This document shows positions 15,299 through 23,688 of a DNA stretch of 64,000 nucleotides, one piece after another. Numbering within the stretch: position 1 is the stretch's first letter; every line of letters begins with the position of its first letter. The position numbers and the translations under genes are program-made. Source of the stretch: Paenibacillus lautus NBRC 15380 (GTDB lineage Bacteria > Bacillota > Bacilli > Paenibacillales > Paenibacillaceae); assembly GCF_004000945.1 (NCBI RefSeq), contig NZ_BIMF01000020.1, forward strand, positions 52,121-116,120, read 5' to 3'. Under the pieces are notes generated by a model that was not told the origin of the DNA, searched no databases, and saw only the letters and a list, made by a program, of their open reading frames with translations.

Positions 15299-16762
15299 TT
15301 ATAATTGCAGCATTTCCCGCTTCTCCGCATCCGGGTCCTCGATGACCCTGCTGTCGTTGTTGAATATCATCGTTGAACGCGATGCTGGGTCATAAGCAGG
15401 CCACGGCAGCGCCTCCGTATCCGGTGAGCCATTGCGCGCAAATGCAATCCAAGCATCCTGCATCCGGTCGGACAGGGCTTGCGTGGCGGCATCGACTTGA
15501 ACACCGATGTTCTGAAACAGCGCCAGTGTGTTGAATACAAACGGGATTTCCAGGGCGTGCATCGCTTTGCCGAGAACCGGATGATTCGGCAGCGTCCAAT
15601 CGAATCGGTACATCCATACCGGCGCGTGTTTGCTCTGAGCGGAAGCGAACTGCAGAGCCGAGCGCCAGAAATACAGGTCGGTCATAATCTGGGCATGTCC
15701 GTCGATGCTGTACGGGTACTCCTTTGTGATTGGGGCGGCATCCTCAATGCCGGTCATCATCTCCACGGTGCGGACAAGATCGTTCTCCTTCACAAGCGGC
15801 ATGTCCGGTCGGAAGAACAAAGCCCCTTCATCGAGATTTGTTCCGATCAGGATCGGCACGTCCTTGGCCCAACCCAATTGAACAGCCTGCAGCGGATCAT
15901 GAGGCAGCGTTTCCGGTTCCAGCACCGGCTGGAAGATCATGTTGACGCCGGCTCCAATTCGTTTCTTCAGCCGTTCCCCGGCTTCAAATATTTGCTCACC
16001 TGGGAGGGATTCAAGCTGATGGGCCTTATCAGGCGTTATATCCAGCTCCTTAAGCAAACCAGCCGTTACCATCTTTGCCTGTTCCGGAGCCATGACCTGG
16101 GAAGCACCGCTTTGCATGATGGCCCGATGGAACAACCCTTTGGCTGCGGGCATTGCAAGTAAGGCTGCAATGCTCATGCTGCCGGCCGACTCTCCGAATA
16201 CCGTCACTCGCTCTGGGTCGCCGCCGAAGGCCTCGATATGATCCCGCACCCATTGCAGGGCGGCAATCTGGTCCAATAAACCGGTATTGGAGGAATAGGC
16301 TTCACCGAATGGAGAGAGATGGAGAAAGCCGAGCGGACCCAGCCGGTAATTGAGCGTTACTACAATCACGTCTCCACGGAGAACGAAGGGCGCGCCGTTA
16401 TAGCTTGGCAAGCTGCCCGAGCCTGTGACAAAAGTGCCCCCGTGAATCCATACCATGACGGGCAGCGGCTCCGCTGGCGTATTCAGGGGTGCCCACACAT
16501 TGAGATAGAGGCAATCCTCGGACACCGTTTTGGTCACTCCTCCGCCAAGCATACTTGAGGTGGATTCAAGCGGTTGAAGGCACATGGGGCTGAAGGCGGT
16601 GGCATCTTTTATCCCGTCCCATGGATCGGGGGACACGGGAGCTCGGAACCGAAGCGGGCAGATCGGTGGCTTTGCATAAGGGATTCCCTTCCATACACGT
16701 ACTCCGTTTTCCGAACTGCCTTGAATACGCCCGTCTTTTGTTTGAACGACAAGTTCTGACAT
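15299..16762 (-). CDS. Type B carboxylesterase (para-nitrobenzyl esterase family)
   Basis: Serine esterase of the alpha/beta-hydrolase fold (487 aa, the normal length for PnbA). The nucleophile elbow FGESAGS places Ser192. The oxyanion-hole motif WIHGGTFVTGSG, the early SEDCLYLNVW signature and a later NLDEGALFF (acid) and MHALEIPFVF (probable catalytic His) complete the triad. No signal peptide is visible, so it is cytosolic and acts on small esters. A -35/-10 pair (TTGAAC, 17 bases, TAAAGT) lies upstream on the minus strand. The ribosome site AAAGGGTG is weak and rather distant from the ATG. Confidence 0.93.
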   Translation of the reverse strand: MSELVVQTKDGRIQGSSENGVRVWKGIPYAKPPICPLRFRAPVSPDPWDGIKDATAFSPMCLQPLESTSSMLGGGVTKTVSEDCLYLNVWAPLNTPAEPLPVMVWIHGGTFVTGSGSLPSYNGAPFVLRGDVIVVTLNYRLGPLGFLHLSPFGEAYSSNTGLLDQIAALQWVRDHIEAFGGDPERVTVFGESAGSMSIAALLAMPAAKGLFHRAIMQSGASQVMAPEQAKMVTAGLLKELDITPDKAHQLESLPGEQIFEAGERLKKRIGAGVNMIFQPVLEPETLPHDPLQAVQLGWAKDVPILIGTNLDEGALFFRPDMPLVKENDLVRTVEMMTGIEDAAPITKEYPYSIDGHAQIMTDLYFWRSALQFASAQSKHAPVWMYRFDWTLPNHPVLGKAMHALEIPFVFNTLALFQNIGVQVDAATQALSDRMQDAWIAFARNGSPDTEALPWPAYDPASRSTMIFNNDSRVIEDPDAEKREMLQL

Positions 16763-16799
16763 GTTCTCGCTACACCCTTTCTCTCTACTCTATATATAC

Positions 16800-16828
16800 A
16801 CTTTACCAAGTTAGCGGCATAAGTTCAA
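16800..16828 (-). promoter_or_regulatory. Promoter of the carboxylesterase gene
   Basis: Minus strand: TTGAAC (16823-16828), a 17-base spacer and TAAAGT (16800-16805), about 38 bases before the ATG. An alternative TATATA lies slightly downstream. Confidence 0.5.
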
Positions 16829-16967
16829 AAAAGCACGAATCATGAGAAATATAGGCAGGAATGTCATGTCACATGAAGAATGTAACAGGGTGGAGTAGTA
16901 TTCGCGGACAACGGATACGGCATCACCTTTTGGTCCAAGTCATTACAGGTATACTGGAGGGATAAGC

Positions 16968-17966
16968 ATGAATATAGCGATTTTGGGCTGTGGAACGATG
17001 GGAACGGCCTATGCGCACAACTTGGCGAAAATGCCGGGAGTAACGGTGACAGGCGTGGTTGATATTAACGCCGGGCGGGCTGAGCGGGCAGCAGCTTTGA
17101 CCGGGGCGAAGGCATACACGGATGTAGAGTCGCTGTTTGAACAAAAAGATTTGGAAACGGTTGCGGTGTGTCTGCCCACCTATCTCCATAAACCGTTTGT
17201 ACTGAAGTTAGCTGAAAAAGGACTGCACGTCATCTGCGAAAAGCCAGCAGCATTAACGCTGGAGGATGCACAGGAAATGAAGGCAGCCTGTGAGAAGCAC
17301 GGAGTCCGGTTGTTTATCGGACATGTCGTTCGGTTCTTCCCGAACTATCATGACGCTTATCGGCAGGCTCACTCCGGAAGCATCGGAACACCGAAGATGG
17401 CTCACTTTAAGCGGTACGGTTCGTATCCGCAGGGTATGGATGGATGGTATAACGACCCGGGCAAGAGCGGCGGTGTTATCATGGACCTCATGATTCACGA
17501 TATCGATTTTGCCTGCTGGCTGTTCGGGGAAGTGGAGTCGGTGTATGCTTCCATTGTTAAGCGGGATGAGCCTGAGATGGAGTATGCCCAGCTTACGCTT
17601 CATTTTAAAAATAGCGCAATCGCCAGTCTAACCGGCTATTGGGGGTATCCCGGACCGTTTACAACGCAGTTCGAGATCTCGGGAGACCAGGGAATTATAA
17701 GATTTGACAGCAATCAGGTGCAGTCTCTGGACATTAAACTGGTGAATACGGAGGCAGGCGAGGGAGCAGCCGTACAGGTTCCTTCAAGCCCAAGTCTGTA
17801 TGACCCTTATTATAACGAGGTGCAGCATTTTATCGAGTGCATCCGAAACGGCAGCGAGCCGCTCGTAAGTATTAAGGATGCTTGCTACGCCGTTGAAATC
17901 GCTCAGGCAGCGGAGCAATCGGCTCAGACTGGACAGCCCGTGATGATCGGAGGGACGGTTTCATGA
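16968..17966 (+). CDS. Gfo/Idh/MocA-family NAD(P) oxidoreductase
   Basis: Sugar or cyclitol dehydrogenase of the Gfo/Idh/MocA family (332 aa). The N-terminal Rossmann fold begins MNIAILGCGTMG, with the family signature CEKPAALT near residue 93. The C-terminal alpha/beta domain holds GGVIMDLMIHDIDFACWLFG, in which the His-x-x-Asp motif supplies catalytic residues. GGAGGG lies six bases before the ATG. It overlaps the next, paralogous gene by four bases (ATGA). Such pairs often act on successive steps of inositol or rare-sugar metabolism; the substrate here is unknown. Confidence 0.9.
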   Translation: MNIAILGCGTMGTAYAHNLAKMPGVTVTGVVDINAGRAERAAALTGAKAYTDVESLFEQKDLETVAVCLPTYLHKPFVLKLAEKGLHVICEKPAALTLEDAQEMKAACEKHGVRLFIGHVVRFFPNYHDAYRQAHSGSIGTPKMAHFKRYGSYPQGMDGWYNDPGKSGGVIMDLMIHDIDFACWLFGEVESVYASIVKRDEPEMEYAQLTLHFKNSAIASLTGYWGYPGPFTTQFEISGDQGIIRFDSNQVQSLDIKLVNTEAGEGAAVQVPSSPSLYDPYYNEVQHFIECIRNGSEPLVSIKDACYAVEIAQAAEQSAQTGQPVMIGGTVS

Positions 17967-18958
17967 AGAAAGTTAAAGTAGGCTTTATCAGCTTTGCTCA
18001 TATGCATGCAGCGAGCTATCTATTTGGCATGCTGAAGCGAGATGATGTCGAGGTGGTCGGCGTCGCCGATGAAGACGCGGAGCGCGTGCGCCCTTACTCA
18101 GTGGACCGGGGCATACCGTATTATGCAGACTATAATGAATTGCTGGCACAGGAACTGGATGCGGTTGTCATCTGTTCGGAGAATGCGCGTCATGCGGAAT
18201 TCACCAAACTTGCCGCTGCGGCGGGTAAGCATGTGCTGTGCGAGAAGCCGTTAGGCTTGTCCGAGTCCGAAATGCTGGAGATGATTCAAGTGTGCAAGGA
18301 TCATGGCGTTCAGCTCATGACGGCTTTTCCTTGCCGTTATATTACGTCCGTTCGTCAGGCGAAGGAAGCGATTGATGCAGGGCAAATCGGCGAAATTTTG
18401 GCCATGAAGGGAACCAACCGGGGAAGCATGCCGGGCGGCTGGTTTATCGAACGGGAGAAGTCGGGCGGCGGGGCCGTCTTGGACCATACCGTCCATGTGA
18501 TGGACCTGATGCACTGGTTTACCGGCAGCAAGGCAGAGGAAGTATACGCCCATGCGGAAACACTCTTCCATGACACAGAGATTGACGATGCCGGCATGGT
18601 CCACGTCAAATTCGCGAATGGCGTTGTTGCTGTACTGGACCCAAGCTGGTCCCGTAATCGCACCTTCCCCACCTGGGGGGATGTAACGCTTGAGATCATT
18701 GGCACCAAGGGTGTGCTGAACATTGATTCCTTTGCTCAGAAGAACGATGTCTACAGCGATGTAACTGGTAAAGCGGCGTGGAGCTTCTGGGGCGATGACA
18801 TGGACGCAGGTCTCGTCAACAGCTTTATCGACAGCATTCGCGATGGCAAGCCGGTCGAAATAACGGGGGAAGACGGCTACTATTCTGCCCGTGTAGCCAT
18901 TGCAGCGTACGAATCCGCAAGCACCAAGCGTACCGTTCAGCTGAAACCGCTGGGGTAA
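17963..18958 (+). CDS. Gfo/Idh/MocA-family NAD(P) oxidoreductase (second of pair)
   Basis: Paralogue of the preceding gene (331 aa). Its Rossmann start is less canonical (VKVGFISFAHMHAASY), where the usual GxGxxG is replaced by a Ser-Phe-Ala-His sequence. The signature CEKPLGLSESE and the catalytic GGGAVLDHTVHVMDLMHWFTG are intact. The changed nucleotide loop suggests either an unusual cofactor preference or a non-redox partner role. It is translationally coupled to the first gene by ATGA overlap, so the two are made together. Confidence 0.88.
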   Translation: MKKVKVGFISFAHMHAASYLFGMLKRDDVEVVGVADEDAERVRPYSVDRGIPYYADYNELLAQELDAVVICSENARHAEFTKLAAAAGKHVLCEKPLGLSESEMLEMIQVCKDHGVQLMTAFPCRYITSVRQAKEAIDAGQIGEILAMKGTNRGSMPGGWFIEREKSGGGAVLDHTVHVMDLMHWFTGSKAEEVYAHAETLFHDTEIDDAGMVHVKFANGVVAVLDPSWSRNRTFPTWGDVTLEIIGTKGVLNIDSFAQKNDVYSDVTGKAAWSFWGDDMDAGLVNSFIDSIRDGKPVEITGEDGYYSARVAIAAYESASTKRTVQLKPLG

Positions 18959-19397
18959 TGGTGCGGTATGCGGCTTAGCCTTTCAGCAGAATGCGCTCGG
19001 CTATATAATGCGGGAGTGCTCTGGAGTTCGGGGATCCGCCGAATTACAACGGGTAGAGGAAACAGTCATCAGGGATGACATACATTTTTCCTGCTCGAGA
19101 CGAGGCTGCTGTGAATCACGGAGCCACGCCTCTGCTGAGGCGCGTCTTAGCTTTCTTATGGCATGAGTTCGCTTGCAATAGGCCTCTTCGATTATCGTAA
19201 TCGAAGGGGCTTTTTTTATTTCAGAAGATTAAACTTCAGAGCTTGAGCCTCCCTAATCTCGGCAAGAAGACAGCTTCCGCTATTTGCGATTTGTCTTGCG
19301 AGAAATCACATCAACAGACGGTTTTCTTATGTTGGCAAAAAAGATCAAAAACGCTCTTCTCCCGTTTGGTATCCTAATAACAAAGGAGGGCCTGACC
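18959..19397. other. Intergenic region with two hairpins
   Basis: A GC-rich hairpin CGCCTC-TGCT-GAGGCG lies at 19127-19142 and a terminator at 19182-19217. The remaining sequence shows no coding frame with a ribosome site. TTGTCT near 19290 could be part of a promoter for the AraC-type gene, but no good -10 was found. Confidence 0.5.
19182..19217 (+). terminator. Rho-independent terminator of the oxidoreductase pair
   Basis: GCCTCTTCGATTA pairs with TAATCGAAGGGGC around a TCG loop, followed by seven T. Confidence 0.9.
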
Positions 19398-20297
19398 TTG
19401 AGTACCCAGCGTATCATTCAAAAAAGTATAGCGTACATGGAGCAGCATCTGGAGGAGCAGCTGACCCTCACGGATATTGCATCCTATGCCGGTTTTTCGC
19501 CATATCACTTCCACCGCTTGTTTCGGAAGGAGGTTGGCATGAATATCGCGGATTACCTTAGAAAACGAAGACTCTGTTATGCAGCACAGCTCTTGCTGCA
19601 CTCCGAGGCTGCGATTATCGACATTTCCCTGCACTGTCACTTCGAGAGTCAGGAGTCGTTTACGAGAGCATTCAAAAAATTGTACGGCATGCCGCCGGGG
19701 CGTTACCGCAAAATCTTTGCGGTTCACGCTCAACACTCAAGCTACCAAAAAGGAGAGGATCATATGCAGCAGCAAACGCAATCCGCATTAAAAGGCTGGT
19801 TTCTGAGCGGAAGTCATCCGCATGATTATGAAATCGGCGTCGACCGGTCCACCGTCCACCAAGGAAGCACTTCCGGTTACCTAAAAGCCCTTACCCCAAT
19901 GGAAGATGGCGCTTTTGCGACCATGATGCAGCAGTTCAAAGCCGACAAGTATGCGGGCAAGCGGATGCGGTTCTCCGGCTTTGTCAAAACCGAGAACATC
20001 AAAGAATACTGCGGGCTGTGGATGCGCGTCGATAATCGTGCGGAAGACGTGCTCCAATTCGATAATATGAATGACCGGCGCATTGTGGGCAGCACGCACT
20101 GGAATCACTATGCGATCGTACTCGACGTACCCGAGGACAGCGCCACGATTTCGATCGGTGTTCTGCTGATGGGGACAGGCAAGGTGTGGGTGGACAGCTT
20201 CCGCTTTGAAGAGGTGGATCTCAGCGTACCTACGACGAACCTCGACTTTCACTATGAGCTGCTGGAGGAGCCTGCCAATTTATCGTTTGAAGAGTGA
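19398..20297 (+). CDS. AraC-family regulator with C-terminal beta-sandwich domain
   Basis: The start is the TTG at 19398, preceded by AAAGGAGGG; earlier in-frame codons lack a ribosome site. Residues 1-105 are a two-helix-turn-helix AraC DNA-binding domain placed at the N-terminus (SIAYMEQHLEEQLTLTDIA; SFTRAFKKLYGMPPGRYRK). A Gln-rich linker leads to residues about 130-299, a domain with GWFLSGSHPHDYEIGVD, SGYLKA and LWMRVDNRAEDVLQFDNM that looks like a carbohydrate-binding or jelly-roll-type beta-sandwich and is presumably the ligand sensor. This order (HTH first) is the MarA/SoxS-like or effector-C-terminal arrangement, as in Bacillus AraC/GyrI-type regulators. The regulated genes are not evident; it sits alone between terminators. 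Confidence 0.85.
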   Translation: MSTQRIIQKSIAYMEQHLEEQLTLTDIASYAGFSPYHFHRLFRKEVGMNIADYLRKRRLCYAAQLLLHSEAAIIDISLHCHFESQESFTRAFKKLYGMPPGRYRKIFAVHAQHSSYQKGEDHMQQQTQSALKGWFLSGSHPHDYEIGVDRSTVHQGSTSGYLKALTPMEDGAFATMMQQFKADKYAGKRMRFSGFVKTENIKEYCGLWMRVDNRAEDVLQFDNMNDRRIVGSTHWNHYAIVLDVPEDSATISIGVLLMGTGKVWVDSFRFEEVDLSVPTTNLDFHYELLEEPANLSFEE

Positions 20298-20602
20298 GGC
20301 GGAGGGGTTTCAAGCTGCTACGAGAATGAATGAATCCTGGCTCGTCGATGGATAGGGGATTCCCCGTACAACCATTAGGCAGAAGTCCCTCCTTATCGGA
20401 GGGCTTTTTCTTTTTTTCTTCATGGATGAATGGTTGCGTTGCACCATATTTACTCCTATGATGGTCTTGAGCAATTATCCCTATCATTATGACAATCATA
20501 GAGAGCATTTAGCGCATTAGAAACTTTTATCATCCGCATTTTTTCTTGTCCACGATATTTCTGAAGAGTACGAGCATCTATTTGCCAAAAGGAAGGTGTA
20601 CT
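20298..20602. other. Intergenic region
   Basis: Apart from the terminator at 20385-20418, I see no coding frame or clear promoter here. The distal part is AT-rich and probably carries the promoter of the following small gene. Confidence 0.4.
20385..20418 (+). terminator. Rho-independent terminator
   Basis: CCCTCC pairs with GGAGGG across the loop TTATC, followed by a long T-rich tract. It ends the AraC-type gene. Confidence 0.75.
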
Positions 20603-20908
20603 ATGCAGGTAATAACGCTATGCGGCTCGACCAAGTTTAAAGCACAGTTTCGGGAAGTCGAAGCTGCGCTTACGTTAAGCGGACATATCGTTCTTAGTGT
20701 CGGTTTTTTTGAGCAGAGCGACGGGATCGAGATCACGGAGGAGCAGGAGCGCAAGCTTAAAGAGCTGCACTTCCGCAAAATCGATATGTCGGACGAAATC
20801 TTTGTAATCGATGTGAATGGCTATATTGGAGACAGCACTCGGGCCGAGATTGAATACGCCAGCTGTCATGGTAAGAAGGTACGGTATTATTCAAAGGACC
20901 AACTGTAG
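20603..20908 (+). CDS. Nucleoside 2-deoxyribosyltransferase-like / DUF4406-type protein
   Basis: Small soluble protein (101 aa). Family features are the N-terminal VITLCGSTKFK, the middle GHIVLSVGFF, KELHFRKIDMSDEIFVIDVNGYIGDSTRAEIEYA and the final GKKVRYY. This is the flavodoxin-like fold of nucleoside deoxyribosyltransferase relatives, where the Asp and the Glu of EIEYA are the likely active-site residues. The ATG at 20603 has GGAAGG eight bases upstream; upstream in-frame codons lack a ribosome site. It may act on nucleosides or nucleotides, but many such proteins have no assigned substrate. Confidence 0.8.
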   Translation: MQVITLCGSTKFKAQFREVEAALTLSGHIVLSVGFFEQSDGIEITEEQERKLKELHFRKIDMSDEIFVIDVNGYIGDSTRAEIEYASCHGKKVRYYSKDQL

Positions 20909-21077
20909 TAGTCTGCTCCTCGAAGTCCCCGCATTTATGATATTCGTTGACGGACAGAGCGGACGTTGTTTACTAAAAATCGGTCTTCCGGACGAGCTCG
21001 ATATCATTCTCTGTATACCCGTTTTTACGAACTAGGATTCAGGATGGACACTAGCATTCACGCCCATAGCAATAATA

Positions 21078-21106
21078 TTGAATCCATATGCTTTTTTTGT
21101 TATAAT
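21078..21106 (+). promoter_or_regulatory. Sigma-A promoter of the RpiR-type regulator
   Basis: TTGAAT (21078-21083), a 17-base spacer and a perfect TATAAT (21101-21106). Transcription should begin near 21113, which rules out earlier in-frame starts and supports the ATG at 21131. Confidence 0.75.
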
Positions 21107-21130
21107 TCCCAAATGGCGGTGGTGGATTCA

Positions 21131-21943
21131 ATGGATATTTATATGGTTATTCAGCAGTTATATCCGAGTTTCTCGAAGAAAGAACAGTTGGTAGCGAATT
21201 ATATTCTTCAAGAAGGTCAATCAATTAATAACATGAATATATCTGTGCTGGCGAACCATGTTGGTGTCTCGAATGGGACAATCACGCATTTTTGCAAGAA
21301 GATTGGTTGCAATAATTTTGCCGAATTGAAGGTTCAGTTGGGCAGGCTTCGTACTGCGACGGCTCCTTCGGCGGAGGACAATATTCTCATTCAAGTATCT
21401 AAATTCTATCAGACGGTCATTGAGCGTTCGAATCAATTACTGGACATTACATATTTGCATCGACTTGCTGAAGCGATTAAGAGCGCAGCACGAATTTATA
21501 TATACGGAATCGGGAGCTCGGGACTTTCAGCGAAGGAAATGATGCTTCGCTTGCTGCGTATGGGCTTCAATGTGCAGAGTATTACGGATTCTCATTTAAT
21601 GCTGATCAATAGTTCGATAGTGAATGAGAATGATTTCGTTATTGCGATTTCCAGTTCAGGGGAAACGTCTGTCATTGTCGACGCAACCAGAATTGCAAAG
21701 AATAATGGGTGCAAAGTCATCTGTCTGACCAGCTTCTCCGAAAGTACGCTTGCGCAACAAGTGGACTCTTTTATTTTGGTCTCCAACACATTGTTTGTTG
21801 ATAAAGAAAGGTTTGTAAATAGTCAATTTTCCGTCATGTATGCGATAGATATTTTATGCATGATCTTACTCGCGGATCCGGATTTAAATAGTCGGATGCA
21901 AATTACGGTTAATACGATTCTTGAACACAATCGAATGGATTAA
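21131..21943 (+). CDS. RpiR/MurR-family transcriptional regulator
   Basis: Phosphosugar-responsive regulator (271 aa). Residues 1-75 are the RpiR helix-turn-helix (SKKEQLVANYILQ; VSNGTITHFCKKIGCNNFAELK). Residues about 105-240 are a SIS sugar-isomerase-like domain that binds phosphosugars (IYGIGSSGLSAKEM; AISSSGETSVIVDA). A strong promoter at 21078-21106 puts the transcript start downstream of the earlier in-frame ATGs, and GGTGG lies five bases before the ATG used. It is followed by a terminator and then, in the same direction, a PTS transporter and NanE, with an overlapping palindromic element between. It most likely controls that operon in response to ManNAc-6-phosphate or GlcNAc-6-phosphate. 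Confidence 0.9.
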   Translation: MDIYMVIQQLYPSFSKKEQLVANYILQEGQSINNMNISVLANHVGVSNGTITHFCKKIGCNNFAELKVQLGRLRTATAPSAEDNILIQVSKFYQTVIERSNQLLDITYLHRLAEAIKSAARIYIYGIGSSGLSAKEMMLRLLRMGFNVQSITDSHLMLINSSIVNENDFVIAISSSGETSVIVDATRIAKNNGCKVICLTSFSESTLAQQVDSFILVSNTLFVDKERFVNSQFSVMYAIDILCMILLADPDLNSRMQITVNTILEHNRMD

Positions 21944-21961
21944 TAATAAAGCTTTCATCGT

Positions 21962-22021
21962 ACCTGTGAACCTCAGAAGTTGACGTATTTTTCGTCTACT
22001 GGAGGGGCACAGGTTTTTTTT
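21962..22021 (+). terminator. Terminator of the RpiR-type gene
   Basis: ACCTGTG pairs with CACAGGT; inner CCTC and GACG segments also find partners (GAGG, CGTC). Seven or more T follow. Confidence 0.8.
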
Positions 22022-22068
22022 ATTGTCATTGTTCATACTAAGTGTCATAGATTAATTACCAATTAATA

Positions 22069-22109
22069 AAATTATTTTAATGAAATTATATTTACTAAAA
22101 TAATTTCAT
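22069..22109. promoter_or_regulatory. Overlapping inverted repeats, proposed RpiR operator
   Basis: AAATTATTTTA (22069-22079) is the exact reverse complement of TAAAATAATTT (22096-22106). A second pair, ATGAAATTAT (22080-22089) and ATAATTTCAT (22100-22109), is nested and shares the right arm region. The element sits just upstream of a TTGACA box, which suits a repressor or activator site for the PTS-nanE operon. Confidence 0.6.
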
Positions 22110-22118
22110 GATGTAGAA

Positions 22119-22147
22119 TTGACATATCGCGATGGAATACAATGATT
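22119..22147 (+). promoter_or_regulatory. Candidate promoter of the PTS-nanE operon
   Basis: Perfect TTGACA at 22119-22124; with a 17-base spacer the -10 would be ATGATT (22142-22147), which is weak. A weak -10 beside a strong palindrome fits an activated or repressed promoter. The start codon at 22169 is only about 15 bases past the likely transcript start. Confidence 0.4.
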
Positions 22148-22168
22148 GATCCAATAGGAGGAAAATCC

Positions 22169-23659
22169 ATGTTTAAACAGTTGCAAAAGCTTGGTAAGTC
22201 ATTTATGTTACCGATTGCAATCCTACCTGCCGCGGGTTTGCTGCTTGGGATTGGGGGAGCCTTATCGAATGCGAATACGATTGCTGCATATCCGATTCTG
22301 AATACGCGGTTTTTACAAGCTGTTTTTCAAATTATGTCGGCAGCCGGCAATGTTGTGTTTGCCAACTTAGCGCTAATCATGTGTATTGGTCTTGCCGTTG
22401 GGTTAGCGAAAAAAGATAAAGGTACTGCTGCGCTGGCGGCAGCCGTCTCGTTCCTGGTTATGAATGCATCGATTGGTGCAATGATCACGGTATTTAATCC
22501 AAGCGTTGAATCCATTGACACCGGAGTTGTAGGGGCTATTGTCATTGGTATCCTGGTTACTTATTTGAACAATCGATACCGGGGGATTCAATTACCTTCC
22601 TTTCTTGGATTTTTTGGAGGCTCGCGCTTTATTCCGATCGTCTCATCGTTTAGTGCTATTTTTGGAGGCGGGATTTTCTTCTTAATCTGGCCTACATTTC
22701 AAGGCTGGCTGGTAGCGGCAGGGACTGCTATAGCCGGAATGGGATATTTCGGTACCTATTTATACGGATTCTTGCTTCGTCTTACAGGTGCTGTCGGTCT
22801 ACACCATATGATTTATCCGATGTTCTGGTTCACAGAGCTGGGCGGTGTCGCCACGGTTGCAGGTCAGCAAGTGGTGGGTGCGCAGAAAATCTTTTTTGCC
22901 GAACTGGCTGATCCGAATCATGTTGGAATGTTCTCCGAAGGAACCCGTTTTTTTGCAGGACGTTTTGCTACGATGATGTTTGGTCTTCCTGCGGCATGTC
23001 TTGCGATGTATCATTGCGTTCCGAAGCACCGTCGCAAGCTTGTGTTTGGTTTGTTCTTTAGTGCAGCGCTGACATCGTTCCTGACAGGGATTACGGAGCC
23101 GATTGAGTTTATGTTCTTATTCGTCGCTCCTTGGTTATATGTGATTCATGCGGCTCTAGATGGTCTATCCTTTATGATCGCGGATATGTTATCCGTTCGT
23201 ATCGGGAATACCTTCTCTGGCGGGGCCATCGACTTCATGCTCTTTGGGGTTCTACAGGGGAATGCCAAAACTAATTGGATCTATGTCATTATTGTGGGGC
23301 TCTTCTGGGCTATCATCTATTACCTTGTGTTCCGCTTCTTAATTACGAAATTCAATGTGGCGACACCGGGACGTGAAAGTGATGGGGAGAGCGTATCGGT
23401 TGAATCCAAGGACAGTATTGGAGAGACCGCGATGAAAGTGCTGAATGCGCTTGGTGGCAAGGAGAACCTGGAAGATGTCGATGCATGTATTACGAGACTT
23501 CGTGTTGCAGTCAAAGATGTATCGAAAGTAGATAAGGATACAATTAAAGAACTGGGTGCTACTGCAGTATTGGAAGTAAAAGGCGGGATTCAGGCTGTAT
23601 TTGGCGCAAAAGCCGACTTAATTAAACAAAAGATAAATGAGGCTATTGGAGAAGAATAA
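22169..23659 (+). CDS. PTS EIICB transporter, glucose/N-acetylhexosamine family
   Basis: Phosphotransferase permease (496 aa) that imports and phosphorylates a sugar. Residues 1-390 are the membrane EIIC domain (about ten segments; GLHHMIYPMFWF and GITEPIEFMFLFVAPWLY are family hallmarks). Residues about 420-496 are EIIB, with phospho-Cys440 in DACITRLRV. No EIIA domain is fused, so a separate glucose-type EIIA must supply the phosphate. AGGAGG lies seven bases before the ATG at 22169; a longer in-frame start at 22142 lacks a site. The nanE gene 29 bases downstream points to N-acetylmannosamine as substrate. Confidence 0.92.
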   Translation: MFKQLQKLGKSFMLPIAILPAAGLLLGIGGALSNANTIAAYPILNTRFLQAVFQIMSAAGNVVFANLALIMCIGLAVGLAKKDKGTAALAAAVSFLVMNASIGAMITVFNPSVESIDTGVVGAIVIGILVTYLNNRYRGIQLPSFLGFFGGSRFIPIVSSFSAIFGGGIFFLIWPTFQGWLVAAGTAIAGMGYFGTYLYGFLLRLTGAVGLHHMIYPMFWFTELGGVATVAGQQVVGAQKIFFAELADPNHVGMFSEGTRFFAGRFATMMFGLPAACLAMYHCVPKHRRKLVFGLFFSAALTSFLTGITEPIEFMFLFVAPWLYVIHAALDGLSFMIADMLSVRIGNTFSGGAIDFMLFGVLQGNAKTNWIYVIIVGLFWAIIYYLVFRFLITKFNVATPGRESDGESVSVESKDSIGETAMKVLNALGGKENLEDVDACITRLRVAVKDVSKVDKDTIKELGATAVLEVKGGIQAVFGAKADLIKQKINEAIGEE

Positions 23660-23688
23660 AAGAGGATATGGCATGGAGGGAACATATT

